64,000 nucleotides of DNA from Salminus brasiliensis (GCF_030463535.1 NC_132892.1:30963436-31027435), one strand, 5' to 3'; shown: positions 1-12,286, counted from the stretch's first letter. A program made the numbers and translations. The notes: a model not told the origin generated them from the sequence alone.

Positions 1-528
1 AGACCGTACAACACTACACACACTGCAGATTCATACTGGAGTAAAATCAGACCGTACAACACTACACACACTGCAGATTCATACTGGAGTAAAATCAGAC
101 CGTACAACACTACACACACTGCAGATTCATACTGGAGTAAAATCAGACCGTACAACACTACACACACTGCAGATTCATACTGGAGTAAAATCAGACCGTA
201 CAACACTACACACACTGCAGATTCATACTGGAGTAAAATCAGACCGTACAACACTACACACACTGCAGATTCATACTGGAGTAAAATCAGACCGTACAAC
301 ACTACACACACTGCAGATTCATACTGGAGTAAAATCAGACCGTACAACACTACACACACTGCAGATTCATACCGGAGTAAAATCAGACCGTACAACACTA
401 CACACACTGCAGATTCATACTGGAGTAAAATCAGACCGTACAACACTACACACACTGCAGATTCATACTGGAGTAAAATCAGACCGTACAACACTACACA
501 CACTGCAGATTCATACCGGAGTAAAATC
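1..528. repeat. 48-bp tandem array, 11 copies
   Basis: Eleven head-to-tail copies with an exact 48-bp period, each containing ACCGTACAACACTACACACA. Copies 8 and 11 share one T-to-C change (ATACCGG for ATACTGG); the rest look identical. The array runs off the left edge of the window, so its true length is unknown. There are no variable spacers. Confidence 0.97.
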
Positions 529-694
529 ACTCTACAGTTATTACTGACAGACTGGAAAACACACACACTTAAATGTCTGTTTCTTGACCTTTATCCTCTA
601 AAGCAAGTCCATGTGGTCTCTGGTGTCTTGGCCCAATTTTATTACAGCTATTTTGAGGCTGGCATGAATCTGTAAAACTACAAAACAGCATTTT

Positions 695-729
<35 letters not shown>

Positions 730-805
730 TGTGGCGCTAACATTCAGCAGTCTAAAAGATCAGATTATTAAACATGCAGCCAAAAACACACCCATGTGTG
801 ATGGG
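529..805. other. Noncoding stretch with CA microsatellite
   Basis: No gene seen. It contains a CA dinucleotide run at about 698-728. Confidence 0.6.
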
Positions 806-1110
806 GATAAACATCATGACCCTATTGGCACCATGCTGCCTAATGCCAGGCGTGAGCTAGAGGGGTATTAAGCCCCCCAGCATTGAGGAGCTGGGGAGCA
901 GTGGAAGAGCTGTGTTCTCTGGAATGATGGGGATGACTTTTGGGATGTGTTGTGGAGTTGGGGATGATGATGAGGTGGGGTGGTGATCAACATCCAACAT
1001 CCTGACCTCATTAACACAGCGAGAGAGATACATTCTTTTTTTTTAATACCCTTGATTTCAAAAGAAACACTGAATGAGCAGCTGTCCCAATACATTTGTC
1101 CCTATAGTGT
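806..1110 (+). mobile_element. Tc1/mariner-type MITE, 5'-truncated copy
   Basis: This belongs to a short-element family repeated many times in the window. One terminus reads CCAATACTTTTGTCCATATAGTGT and the other reads ATGTCCAAATGTTTGTGGACACC in intact copies. Shared internal blocks include CCTGGCATTAGGCAGCATGG and GGAGCTCCACCATCCATCAT and their reverse complements. This copy keeps the interior and the tGTCCCTATAGTGT end but lacks the other terminus. The Tc1 assignment rests on the copy at 28663-29224. Confidence 0.8.
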
Positions 1111-1440
1111 GCTAGACCTCTGTTCCTCAGAGGCACAAACTGAACAACAGTTGACCATCAAATCACAGAGAACAATCACGCGCGAGAGCCAGGCTAATTA
1201 CAAACCTCCCTCCAGCAGCAAATCGCGCCTGCCTTTAAAAGGAGGCCTGAGAGAAAACAGAGAGCGGCAAGAAATGAAATCATCTCGTTCCCAACTCCGA
1301 TATAATTTCCATGACAACCTGGCGGCGAAAACGAAAACGGCTCCCGCCGACTAATCTTCTCTGACGGAGAGGGAGGAATAGACATTAAAACAGAGTCTGG
1401 AGATGAAATTCCTCCGTCTTGTTTCTAAGCCTGAGATCTG
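1111..1440. other. No gene seen
   Basis: Unique-looking sequence without a convincing exon. Short open frames on both strands lack recognisable domains. Confidence 0.5.
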
Positions 1441-1565
1441 TGGTAGTGAACACACACACACACACCGAGCGGGTGGGCAGCCAGGGGAGCCTTGCTCAAT
1501 GCCCAACAGTGGCAGCTTGCAGTCGGGTATCGAACCCACAACCACAGCCACCACTTCCCCTAATG
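1441..1565 (-). mobile_element. tRNA-derived SINE fragment
   Basis: It resembles the SINE at 60010-60318 on the opposite strand. It retains the GTAGTGAACACAC block, a CA run, the GGGCAGCC block and the reverse complement of the B box (GGTATCGAACCCACAACC). It is diverged and truncated. Confidence 0.65.
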
Positions 1566-2014
1566 GAGTAACAGAGGGGGCTGGAGCAGACCGCCCAGTT
1601 AAGGACCCAGGGTCAAACAAGACAAGCCAGGCAAGCCTAGTTCTGCTGGACCACCATTGGCTGCATGGAATGGTCAAAGGCATTTCAGTAATGGGGTCCA
1701 GTTTGGGTCTAAAATATCCAATGGGGTCCAGCCTTGCCCTCAGAGCCTTCAGCTGTAGACCACATGTTCACTAGTGTTTAGATGTGAAGGGCCCGGACCT
1801 CATCAGCAAGACGCGTGAGTTACAGACGCAGTAGTGATAGCAACGCAATGGCAGCGGTACTAACCCAGCTGTTGGACTACAGTTGCAGTGCTAGCAATGC
1901 TAACACCAGGATACAGAGGCTCACACCATGGTAGCAATGCTAACAATGAAGCACAAATACTTCGCTATCTTACTTAAGTAGAAATGTTGGTTCTCTAAAC
2001 TTTACGTCACTGGC
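1566..2014. other. Noncoding, with short GCTAAC-type repeats
   Basis: No gene seen. Around 1850-1960 there are degenerate AGCAATGCTAAC motifs, which recur at about 3395-3500. Confidence 0.45.
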
Positions 2015-2510
2015 TTCCTGCTGTAGCTGCTGCCCACATCAGATTCAGACCCCTAACTCTGGTCTACAAAGCCAAGACTGGACCAGCCAGCCCCTCCGTA
2101 CTTGATGGCGATGGTTAAAAGCCGATCTGCACCGAAACCCTTCCAGCTTCAAGTACGGCTCGGCTCGACCCGCCATCCTTTAAGATCCACAGAAGACTAG
2201 CGTCCAGCGTTTCTGTCCTGCACCGAAGTGGTGGAACGAACTTCCCCTGGGTGTCCGAACAGCAGAGTCCAACGCTCGCTGTCTTCAAACCCAGACTGAA
2301 GACCCTCCTCTTCTGAGAGTACTCAGGCGAAGAGAAGAGTACTATGGTCTCCATATTGACTTGTGTTTAGTAGAGTCTAAGATTAGAGGAGCTTTGAATT
2401 ATTAGTCAATTCAAACTAGCTGAGGTTTTTCTTAAGTAAATAGCAAAGCACTTTTGTAATCGGCTCTGGAGAAGAACATCTGCTAAATGTCTTAAATGTA
2501 AATGTAATTA
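2015..2510 (+). mobile_element. Degenerate LINE 3' end with SINE-like tail
   Basis: The plus strand translates, in broken frames, to something like the C-terminal tail of an L2/CR1-type LINE reverse transcriptase (fragments resembling a 'YKAK..GPA..YL' stretch, then 'FKPRLKTLLF'). At 2466-2505 it ends in a GGAGAAGAACATCTGCTAAATG block and an AAATG-rich tail. The reverse complement of this tail block begins the SINE-like copies at 32463 and 50376. Stops and frameshifts show that it is dead. The clade assignment is tentative. Confidence 0.5.
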
Positions 2511-3204
2511 TTCTTCTCACATTTTCACCCAATTATCTGAACTTTCTCCTCCTTACATTTTAAAATCAGCCTCGTTCCTCCTATTTCATCTCCCTTAGTT
2601 TTCATTCCGGCTCGTCATCAATAAAAACCCTCTCCAGATAAATCTCTCCATCCTGAAAGTGAGAGTCTGATCCTGATTGGATGAGAAGTATAAACAGACA
2701 CCATTCTGACTCCCTATTGGTTTATAAGAGATCCATCACACCTGCACCCGTCCCGTCCCTCTCCAGCGAGCTCACAGCAGACGTCTGTAGTCTAGTATGA
2801 AGACTGTGTCCGTGGCAGAGACTCAAGAGAGCTGCAGTGAAACGTCCCGACTGAGCCCTACATTTACATTCCAATAAAGCTTATTGATCACACGCCTCTG
2901 AAGTCTGACTTTCTGCAGCTTTACAAAACTTCTAGACAACGACTCCTCATATTTTCCTCCATGAAGCTCATGTTAATGCTCAGTAGAGCACAGAGACGCT
3001 CCTTTAATAGAGCTGATATTACTGAAATGCTTCATTTTCAATGGGCAGATCTGCAGCTGAAACAGGAGCCTAGTGCAGCCCAACATTTTTAACAGCAACA
3101 TTTTAATAGAACATTAGAATATCAGATATTAATATTAATATAGAACATTCTCCTCATTATGGCTTTTAGAGAAATGGGTTTTGGGGGGGGGGGGCACGGC
3201 TTTT
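2511..3204. other. No gene seen
   Basis: AT-rich intergenic sequence with a poly-G run at about 3182-3194. No exon with domain support. Confidence 0.45.
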
Positions 3205-3390
3205 GGGCTTTGTTTTCCTTCCATTACTTTTACTTTCCTACTTGAAGTCGTTCTGAAACCAGTACTTTTACACTTTTACTGGATTAAAAAGCTTAAGTTG
3301 ATACTTCAGCTTCTATAGAAGTCTTTTAAACCCTCGTATCTCCACTCACTTCTACCTGAGGAATGAGTGTGAATACTTCTGACACCTTTG
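3205..3390. repeat. Probable dispersed TTACTTTTACTT-type repeat
   Basis: Contains CATTACTTTTACTTTCC, CAGTACTTTTACACTTTTAC and ACCTGAGGAATGAG, features of a repeat common in fish genomes. It occurs once here, so the call rests on memory only. Confidence 0.35.
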
Positions 3391-4609
3391 CTAACGCCAC
3401 AATAGCGAAGTTAACTCCACAGTAGCGATGCTGAATGATGCTGGTGGCCACTGCAATAGCAATGCAACAGCACAGCCAGCGCAGTAGCAATGCTAACGCC
3501 ACTCCAGGAATGCTGAGGACCTCCTGAGATCAGACTGGATCAGACTGTAAGGCTAACACAACGGATAATACACCACTGTGAATTGTGTAGGACATCTGGA
3601 GATCTGATCTTCATGTGATGGAGGTAATCATAATACATGGTTGGAGAGGATTATTCTGGAGGAGTCTGTCTGATCTAAACCTCAGACGTTTAGTCTGGTC
3701 TGATCTTGATCAAAGTTGAAGTAAGGGGTGAAGAAGATCACCAGCATGGTATTATCCAGAGAGCTCTCTGAGGCCTTCAGAAAGAAGGCTGGAGATGCAG
3801 AGGAGTCTGGGGAGGAGGGTTTAAGAAGATCTCAGAACAGTTAGAAATCAGACATTCCACAGACAGTCCAACATGGCCAGATCAGACTGTCCCCTAGCAA
3901 GTTCAGCTCCAGAGCACAAGAGCCATGGTCCTAAAATGTCGTCATGGTAGAAGGTAGATCTCACCACAGCTGATGTCAAAGTATCACAGCATCTACCATC
4001 AGACAGAGACCTCACAGGTCTGATCTCTGTGATTGGTAAGCTGGTACAGTCAGTGGAGCATCAACAGCATTCTGAATATGGTACATTTGTTAGCTTGAAA
4101 GCTAAAGGTTCTTCATCAGTTTCTTTTGATTTCTGCTCACCTCCGCCTCCCTGCTTCTCGCTCTCCGTGGTACTGAGTTAAAAGGGAATCCTGCAGCTGT
4201 TGGAGGAACAGCAGTCTGGGGGAGGCAGACGTGGAGCGTGGGGCTAACTCTTGTTTCAGCACTTCAAAGCGAGCCCACGGGTCGAGCAGCAGGCCCAGGC
4301 CGACTCCGCTGAATCTGATGAGTCTTCAAGGCTGTGACTGGGGGAGATTTTCCCACGGTAGGAACTGTAGGCTCTCTCTTCCGGGGCTGCAGGTGGACTG
4401 CTCTCGTACCCTGCTGTGAATCAGACCAGACAAGAGGGAAAGTGAGGCCGTGTTTCGGTTCTGAGCAGATTCGCTTCCAGGGAATTAATTGAGCAAGGCA
4501 TACACACACGGCCCACTCCTGCTGCGTTCCCACTGAAGAGCTTCAGTTAGGAGTGGAAGGAAATCATTTCCTGTCCTTTTGATTTAATTTGCTGCAAATG
4601 TAGCCAGTC
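3391..4609. other. No gene seen
   Basis: About 1.2 kb of ordinary noncoding sequence. The short frames near 4230-4530 overlap on opposite strands and show no domain. Confidence 0.45.
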
Positions 4610-4985
4610 AGCAGGATGGCAACCACCCATGTCAACCACTTAGCAACACTGCAGCAACCACCTGGGAAACCAAAGCGTCAACCGTTCTGTAAAACTGTGC
4701 TGCTACAACATCAAAAACAAAATAAAAGTGCTGTACAAATACATTTAATTTGATTTGACAGCATAATCACCTAACAACCACTTAGCAACACCATAGTGAC
4801 CACCTGGGATACCCTAACGACCATGTGGCAACATTAAAGCAACCAACTAGGATACTAAGGCAGCCACCTAGGCTGCTCTAGCAACCACTTAGCAGCACCT
4901 TGGCAAACAGCTAGCAATACAATGAAAACCACCTGGAATACCAGAACAACCACATAGCAACACCCTAGCAACGGTCTGAAACTGA
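4610..4985. repeat. Degenerate CAACCACTTAGCAACAC minisatellite, interrupted
   Basis: Irregular repeats of GCAACCACCTAG and CAACCACTTAGCAACAC, the same family as 39300-40445. Between about 4685 and 4760 a different sequence intervenes. It ends in AAATACATTTAATTTGATTTGA, which resembles the AT-rich tail of an inserted LINE or SINE. Confidence 0.7.
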
Positions 4986-5072
4986 AGAAGTAAGAAGTCA
5001 GATGTGTTTGGTGCCTGAATCGATCTGAAGAGTTCATCAGAGACTAATGCAATTATAATCCAACAGAATCCA

Positions 5073-5790
5073 ACAGTTAGCATGACCAAAAGATTAGCCT
5101 GATTAGCCTTTAACCTGATTAGCCTTTAACCTGATTAGCTAATGTGATTCTAACAATAGTAAACAGTTAGCATGACCAAAAGATTAGCCTGATTAGCCTT
5201 TAACCTGATTAGCCTTTACCCTGATTAACTAAGACGATTCTAACAGTATATAACAGTTAGCATGACCAAAAATTAGCCTCTTACCTGATTAGCCTTTAAC
5301 CTGATTAGCTAATGTGATTCTAACAATAGTCAACAGTTAGCATGACCAAAAGATTAGCCTTTACCCTGATTAGCCTTAAACCTGATTAGCTAACGTGATT
5401 CTAATAGTCAACAGTTAGCATGACCAAAAGATTAGCCTTTACCCTGATTAACTCTTACCCTGATTAGCTAACGTGATTCTAATAGTCAACAGTTAGCATG
5501 ACCAAAAGATTAGCCTTTACCCTGATTAACTCTTACCCTGATTAGCTAACATGATTCTAATAGTCAACAGTTAGCATGACCAAAAGATTAGCCTTTACCC
5601 TGATTAACTCTTACCCTGATTAGCTAACATGATTCTAATAGTCAACAGTTAGCATGGCCAAAAGATTAGCCTTTAACCTGATTAGCTTTACCCTGATTAG
5701 CTAACATGATTCTAATAGTCAACAGTTAGCATGACCAAATGATTAGCCTTTACTCTGATTAGCTTTAACCTGATTAGCTAACGTGATTCT
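5073..5790. repeat. 78-bp tandem array (CAGTTAGCATGACCAAAAG)
   Basis: About nine head-to-tail units, each opening with CAGTTAGCATGACC and containing GATTAGCC and ACCCTGATTA sub-repeats. The period is exactly 78 bp in the middle (for example 5412 to 5490) and varies at the ends as internal CCTGATTAGC sub-units are gained or lost. Confidence 0.92.
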
Positions 5791-6975
5791 GGCTGATTCT
5801 GGACCGTAAGCCCGTTTGGAAAGTGTGTTAGAAATGGAGTCTGATCTGGGAGCAGCTCATAAAGGAAGCGAGTCACCTTGGCAGTTAAAGCCATTACAAG
5901 TGTGCGGCAGGCATTGCAAATATGTGGCGCTTGTTCGGCGTATGAAGGCTCGTCAGCGTGTTTGGGGTATTGGATTACCACCGGGCCAGCTTTGCACGTC
6001 CTTCTGAGCATCTGCTTTGGAATAAACACTGGGTTCCCCTGGCTGCCGTTGAAAACAGTTGATGAAATATCGCGCCTCATTGAGTTTCTTGTAGGATAAC
6101 AGCACTTCCAAAGCACCTTGACTTGTTTACAGCCTCTCAGACAAGCGAAACCTTGGGTTATCGGCCAAAAAGACACAAAGCGGCCCTTAAAAGGAAATAC
6201 CTTTTTTATGCTCTATGACTCTCCTGTCTCCTCTCCATTTCTCCATATCTACAGGGACCTCCGTTCTACGTCCAGAAGTCAAGAGTGGACGACTCCGCAA
6301 TGCAATACGCTCGGGTTCAGAGCGATTCTCAGGGCCAGCAGGTGTAAGGGTCTTCAGAACCACCTCAGAAGCGATGTCAACGGTGTGGATTTTGCCCTTT
6401 AAGTTCTTATCGTTTTCCAGCAAGTGCTCCGAGACTATGACTGATAGCTGCCGAGGGCACTTAGTGTCCCCAGAGCAAATCATTAGCAGTAAGAGCAAAA
6501 CCCAGGCCTGGCTGGAGATCTCAGAAATGTCATTGTTGTGAGATGTCATTTCAGGCAGCTGAAAATGGACTCAGGGACACTGTGGGGTTTTACTTGTCCT
6601 GGGAATATTCTGAGCAGGTCCAGAACAGCAGGCTGTTCATTAAAAAACCTTAAACGCTCTACTTTAGCCGTTAGCCTGTAGGCCCGGCCTGAATAATTAC
6701 CCATGTATACCCAAATATTCATTCGCTGTGTTAGTTTTCTTTCCCTTATTTAGCACTCAGACGCTTTGCCTCTTGCTATGCTACAGTGGGCCCGGTTACC
6801 CGACCTCAGCCTGATGGGTCGCCAACAATAATAAATGGGGTATTGGGCCAATTTTGGGCCGATTTTTCAGCCTCTGCCAATAAATCTACTTTTACCAACA
6901 TGATCCTCCTTGACATTATCTGTCAGTCATTATCTGACATGTAGTAAATGTGGTCTAACAAAGCAAATAATTCAT
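5791..6975. other. No gene seen
   Basis: About 1.2 kb with overlapping short frames on both strands (5778-6550). None shows a domain, a consistent splice pair or a start context that stands out. Confidence 0.45.
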
Positions 6976-7347
6976 ACACCATATGGACAAAAGTATTGGG
7001 ACGTTAGTGAGGTCAGGATGCTGATAGATTGATTACTACCCCAACTCATCCCAAAAGTACTGGATGGAGCTCCACCATCCATCATTCCAGAGAACACAGT
7101 TCTTCCACTGCTCCACAGCTTCTCAATGCTGGGAGGGGAGTTTATACTTTATACCCCTCGAGCCCACTCCTGGCATTAGACAGCATGCCGGGGTCATCAG
7201 TGTTTATCTGCTCCAGGGAGTCCTATTTTATTGCAAGTACTTCTTCTCTACAGAGATTGGACAATCTGTGTCAGCAATGGGTGCTACTTAAAGTAGCCGA
7301 ATGCCTTCATTAGAAGGGGTGTCCACAAACTTTTAGACATACTGTTT
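6976..7347 (-). mobile_element. Tc1/mariner-type MITE copy
   Basis: Both ends are present: CATATGGACAAAAGTATTGG on the left and GGTGTCCACAAACTTTTAGACATAC on the right, though about half of the usual interior is deleted. The internal GGAGCTCCACCATCCATCAT and CTCCACAGCTTCTCAATGCT blocks match the family. Confidence 0.9.
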
Positions 7348-7427
7348 ATGTTGTTTGTGTTAGGAATTCAGGAAAAAGGGCTTCCTTCAGTCGTTTTTGG
7401 TTGTTTGTTCTTGCCACAAGAGCACAG

Positions 7428-7769
7428 ACCTTGCATGCCGTCCTTTCTGTTCAGTACATGGAGGAGCTGAGCTGTAGAGGAACTTCTGAAAGCTCAGTGA
7501 AGACGGTCTGAGACACTGAGACCTGGTCTGGGAGAAGGGGGCAGGTCTACCAAATGAGTAGATGAATCTGGAGCTGCCTCTGGCCTCTACTGCGCAGACT
7601 CTGGTTGCACATTTGACAACATGGCGGGCGCTAATGATGCTAATTGGTCGGCTAATGAGTTTCCATTAGCTACATTAACCTCAGTGTACATTAGAAGTCT
7701 GAGTTTTCGAGAGTTTCCCTGTGAGAAAGTAAGCATGCTGGGCCGTGGGTGGACAAGGTTAACTTCTCA
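7428..7769. repeat. Direct duplication, copy 1
   Basis: Near-identical to 9257-9664, starting around CCTTTCTGTTCAGTACATGG and continuing through ACAACATGGCGGGCGCTAAT to GGACAAGGTTAACTTCTCA. Copy 1 lacks about 85 bases present in copy 2. The identity stops exactly where the inverted repeat at 7770 begins. Confidence 0.93.
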
Positions 7770-7882
7770 CAGTGCCTTCTGAAAAAGGTTGGGGAAAAAA
7801 CACAGTGCATCCAACAAGAACGAAAGCTTCTCAGAAGCTCAGAAAACTGTGTTTTTTCCCCAACCTTTTTCAGAAGGCACTG
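7770..7882. repeat. Perfect 37-bp inverted repeat (short TIR element or hairpin)
   Basis: The left arm at 7770-7806 and right arm at 7846-7882 are exact reverse complements over 37 bp, both beginning CAGTGCCTTCTGAAAAAGG when read inward. A 39-nt loop separates them. Transcribed RNA would fold into a long perfect stem. The likeliest identity is a tiny nonautonomous DNA transposon with CAGTG ends; a clear target duplication was not found. Confidence 0.95.
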
Positions 7883-8611
7883 TGGAGCAGCTAACCTTTA
7901 TAATGCACACCGTCCAGACACCCAGGCTGCCTCAAAAGGAGACAATAAACAAACCCAGGGTGAAATCTGGGATGTGAACAGTGGGGTTCTCAAGCCGGGG
8001 GTCACGGAACTCCTACTTAATGTCATATTTTCCAACACATTTCCTACAACCCCTTGCAAACTGAATTCCCGTCTGCCTGGCATGCATTTTGGGTTGCCTG
8101 GGAAAAATGTGCCTACTGGGAGTCGTTTCCGTTTTTACAGATGCAGAGATCCTCACATCAGGCCTATCGCCTCATTTTGCGAATCGCTGACTAGCGATTT
8201 GGCCGCATCTGAGTGCGTTATGTCGTCCGGTGGGAACGTTGTGTTTAACCCCAGAGAAACTGGGAATTTTTCCCAGTGACTCGTTGAAGTTTATACCCCA
8301 GACCGCCTGTGGGTGACCTTGTAAATAAACAGGCCTGTGCTGTACATTTATGGCAACAACCCTCAATCAACATGTCCCTCATGAGTTCTGCTGTTGTGCT
8401 GAGAAGGCTGAGCGGAAGAGGGATGGAGGGAGGGGAGTGGGAAAGCGAGGGAGACAAATAATGGTTCAGTACATCGTATTCTTGCTTCAGTGAACAGCAA
8501 ATTAATGCAAACTCTTCAAACATTCATTTCCGTCTGGACAGAAATCAAATTTACACACGTCTCCCTACCAAGCCTATTCAACCAGACTAGAGTCCTAGTT
8601 CCAGGTTTCAG
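7883..8611. other. No gene seen
   Basis: An open frame of 176 codons (7749-8279, plus) runs through the hairpin and beyond it. It has no recognisable domain, so I do not call it a gene. Confidence 0.45.
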
Positions 8612-9025
8612 TGCACTATACTTTCAAAAGTTTGTGGACACCCCTTCTAAGGAGTGCAGGTGTGGGCTAGACGGATATAAAGCCCTGAGGTGTGGAGCAG
8701 TGGAACTATACCTATCTCTGGACCGATGGACTGAAGGTGGTGCTCCATCCAGTACTTTTGAGATGAGTACTTTGGAAGTTGAGCATGGATGAGGTGGGGT
8801 GGTGATCATCCAACATTCTGACCCCACTAACACTCTTGTCGCCGAATGCAATCAAATCCTCACAGCAATGCATTCTCCAAAGTCTAGCAGAAAACCTTCT
8901 TCTCAGGACAGTAGAGACAGTTACTCCAACAAAAGCAGGATCAACTCAAGGATCAATTAATACCCTTGATTTTAGAAGAAACGGGGATTAAGCAGGTGTC
9001 CCAATACTTTTGTCCATAACGTGTA
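8612..9025 (+). mobile_element. Tc1/mariner-type MITE copy, both ends
   Basis: Begins CACTATACTTTCAAAAGTTTG and TGGACACCCCTTCTAAGG and ends CCCAATACTTTTGTCCATAA. The interior is partly deleted. It carries the family's GAGGTGGGGTGGTGATCATC and TTAATACCCTTGATTTTAGA blocks. Confidence 0.9.
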
Positions 9026-9256
9026 TATCCTTCTAATAATCCTGCTTAATATTGGTTAGCTGCCGATCACGTACTCACATGTTCATGTCTTTCCATCTCC
9101 AGTGTCTCTGAACTCCAAGTTTTTATTTTCCCCAAAAATCAGTTTTGAACCTTTTCTCTGCTCTATCATAAGAAGGCGGGGCTACACTCAGGAATGAAGG
9201 CAGCGATTGACAGACAGCCTTGGCTGGAAGAGACCGGCCATCTACAGCAGGGCCTT

Positions 9257-9664
9257 CCATGCCTTCCTTTCTGTTCAGTACATGGAGGAGCTTCCATGAG
9301 CTGCACTGAACTTTTACTGGTGGAGCGTCCACTTACCGGACAAACTGGGCATCCAGGGGGAAATCCGCTCTGCTTCTGCACTGAAAGCTCAGTGAAGACG
9401 GTCTGAGACACTAAGACCTGGTCTGGGAGAAGGGGGCAGGTCTACCAAATGAGTAGATGAATCTGGCTCTGCCTCTGGCCTCTACTGCGCAGACTCTGGT
9501 TGCACATTTGACAACATGGCGGGCGCTAATGATGCTAATTGGTCAGCTAATGAGTTTCCATTAGCTACATTAACCTCAGTGTACATTAGAAGTCTGAGTT
9601 TTCGAGAGTTTCCCTGTGAGAAAGTAAGCATGCTGGGCCGTGGGTGGACAAGGTTAACTTCTCA
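9257..9664. repeat. Direct duplication, copy 2
   Basis: Partner of 7428-7769, about 1.9 kb away in the same orientation, and the fuller copy. Downstream of GGTTAACTTCTCA it continues into AACAAGGACAG, whereas copy 1 runs into the hairpin. Confidence 0.93.
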
Positions 9665-10627
9665 AACAAGGACAGAAATCACTGCGGATTTGGACGTGTT
9701 TCGGCGCTGTGAGGTTTATGCTGTCGCACCTCTGGCCTCAGAGGACTCAAGTGTGTTCAGCCTTTCACATTACTGCACCTCTGAATCCTTAAACCCCAGC
9801 AGCTACTCTGAGCCTCAGCGGCCTTAAAACTCACAGTTATTGCAATCACACAGCAGCGAGAAGCGCAATCTAACATCTGCTATCATAACTGCATTAGATG
9901 GACAGCAGAAGGTTGAAGTAATGATCTGTGATTGGGTGTTTTTTTTCCCAGGCAGCTCTGCGAGCATCTCTGAAACCCAGATCAGATGAACCCGTGCTGT
10001 TCATTTTCATGTAGATTGTCTCTCGGCCGCTCTCGGCTACAGTCCACTCGTCTGGCACGCCTGTGTTTGGGAGGAAATTACAAGCGTTAGCCAAAGTCCC
10101 TCATCCTGTCTGGCCTTGTTTTAGGTTTGCGTGACCTTCTATCCTCCACCACTGGGTTTGAGGAAACACTTGTAGAAGTACTTAGCCAGAGCGATTCCGT
10201 TCACAGAGAAAGGCTGCTGGGAAATCTGTGCTGAATGCTAAATGCTAAACTGCTCTCACAGCGTGCTCGTTAAAACCACATTAGGTGGAATGGAGAAAGG
10301 GAAAAACCCAACAGTTGGTCTGAGAAGTGATTTGTTTGGCCAATTGTGTTTAATTTGAGCTTCATGAATATCTGGTAGCTCTTATTACAGGCAGTGAGTG
10401 ATGTGTAGCTCTAATTACTGTCAGGCTTAGTCCCCGAATACATGATAATCAGGGACAGAATGGATCATTATTTTGAGTGTGTGTGTGTGTGTGCACTCTT
10501 AGACATGCAAATACTCTCAAAATGCACAAATGTCCAAAAGTTTGTGGACACTATTTTAAGTTGCACCCATTGCTGACACAGATGTGCAAATGCACACACA
10601 CAGCTTGTCTAGAGATGTATGTGTATG

Positions 10628-10684
<57 letters not shown>

Positions 10685-11585
10685 ATGCATATGTGTGAGT
10701 CCCAAATGTGTCCAAAATCATCAGATGACTCACAAAATTTCAGAATATTACAGATTTGCTGTTTCTGCCGTTTTTCAGCGATAGGAACAAGAGCTGAAAA
10801 GAGCTCAAAACGAGACGTCCACCTGTAATGAAGGCAAATTGGGGGTTGGGGAAGGGTATGGGGTCACTGTCGCAGGTCGTCTGCCATGTCAAGAAAAACA
10901 AGAAAGGCAGGCCTGCTTACAGAGAGCTCGAATTACTCTCAAATTCAACTCTCAAAACATCCCACAAAACTGCCTACAGTCCTGAGAGGCAAATAACTGT
11001 GATTTTTTCTGCGTCAAGAGAGTCAAGGTAACACTTCTTTAACTAAAGGCTTCGACCCACTGCTGTTGCTGAATAATAATAAATTGCAAAGAATATCTGG
11101 AAGATATACCAATATACCAATGTGTATAAAAAAAATAAAGAAATAATAATAATAAAAAAAAATATATATAAAAAAAAATATATATAGGTACATTATGCAT
11201 CTTCCAGATAAAGTTTTTTTTCCACCTTTGAGTAATATTTTTGTAAAATTATATTAATTAATAATTAATATTTAATTATATTCTTATAAATTGTCACTAT
11301 TATTAATATATTTAGGCACAGTATACATACAAAATATTAACTAAAAGACTTCATCCCACACATTAGCTACACTTATAGTCTTTGCCTAAATAAAAATAAT
11401 TAATAATAATAATGTTTAATAATAATATATATAATAAAAAGTAATTTTGGGTTTTTTTTGTGTTTACTCTTATTAAGAGTAATAAAAGCTGCAGCACTGG
11501 GTGTCTGTTTTCTGTGTTATGTGTCATTTTGTAAATTTAATCATATAAATAATCTAAAATATGAGGTTTACAAATAAATTGGAAA

Positions 11586-11619
<34 letters not shown>

Positions 11620-11665
11620 GTCAACATCATCAGCCACTAAAGCACAGATAAGCTACCCACAGCTA

Positions 11666-11697
<32 letters not shown>

Positions 11698-12215
11698 TGA
11701 CACAAATCACAACTGAGAGCTAAAGAAGATGATGGTGATGATGTATTTCGGGGTGATCACAGTGGGCAGCAGGTGAAGAGAGTGAAGAACATTCTCCGTC
11801 GGCCCTCAGTCCTCTCTGACCTATCACACAGCAGCAGTGCTCCTGTCTGGAGATGGATTGTCAATTTCTGAAGATATGGGTGTGGGGGGATAAGGGACCA
11901 TACAGGCAGGGTCTGTAAGAGCACTCACGCTTTCAATTTCACCACAGTGGCTGCATGTTCTCTCCCACCTCCTTCGCTTTGAAGGGTTCAGGGTTCTGTT
12001 GTTCCTGTTCCCGGGACTGCAGCTGCTGTGGCCTGGACTTTCTGGTTTCTGCTCTTTCACGAGTTCGTATCTCCGAGGCTCTCGGCTGTGATCCTCAGGC
12101 GTTATTTTCTTCTAGGGATGTTCTGCAGACGCGAATGCTGGTTTCTTTGTTAAGAAATGATGAATGAAGGGACGTCTAGCACTAATACGAAAGATCTGTA
12201 TTGTAAAAATTATAC
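9665..12215. other. AT-rich noncoding stretch with microsatellites
   Basis: No gene seen. Simple repeats: GT at about 10477-10492, AT then GT at about 10629-10686, TTA at about 11589-11621, AC at about 11668-11693. From 11080 to 11580 the sequence is extremely A+T-rich. Confidence 0.6.
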
Positions 12216-12286
12216 ATAAATGTGGACAAAAGTATTGGGACACCTGCTCATTCCCTGTTTCTTCTGAAATCAAGGGTATTAGGGGG
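12216..12286 (-). mobile_element. Tc1/mariner-type MITE end fragment
   Basis: Contains GGACAAAAGTATTGGGACAC followed by TTTCTTCTGAAATCAAGGG, that is, one terminus only. Confidence 0.85.

Noticed and set aside
1..528. CRISPR-like regular array
   Set aside because: The 48-bp period is continuous with no unique spacers, and the window is clearly vertebrate.
7749..8279. 176-codon plus-strand gene
   Set aside because: It runs through both arms of the inverted repeat and has no domain or splice support.
9516..9827. Gene starting MAGANDANWSANEF
   Set aside because: Its start lies in the duplicated block; the other copy loses the frame at the hairpin, and no family is recognised.
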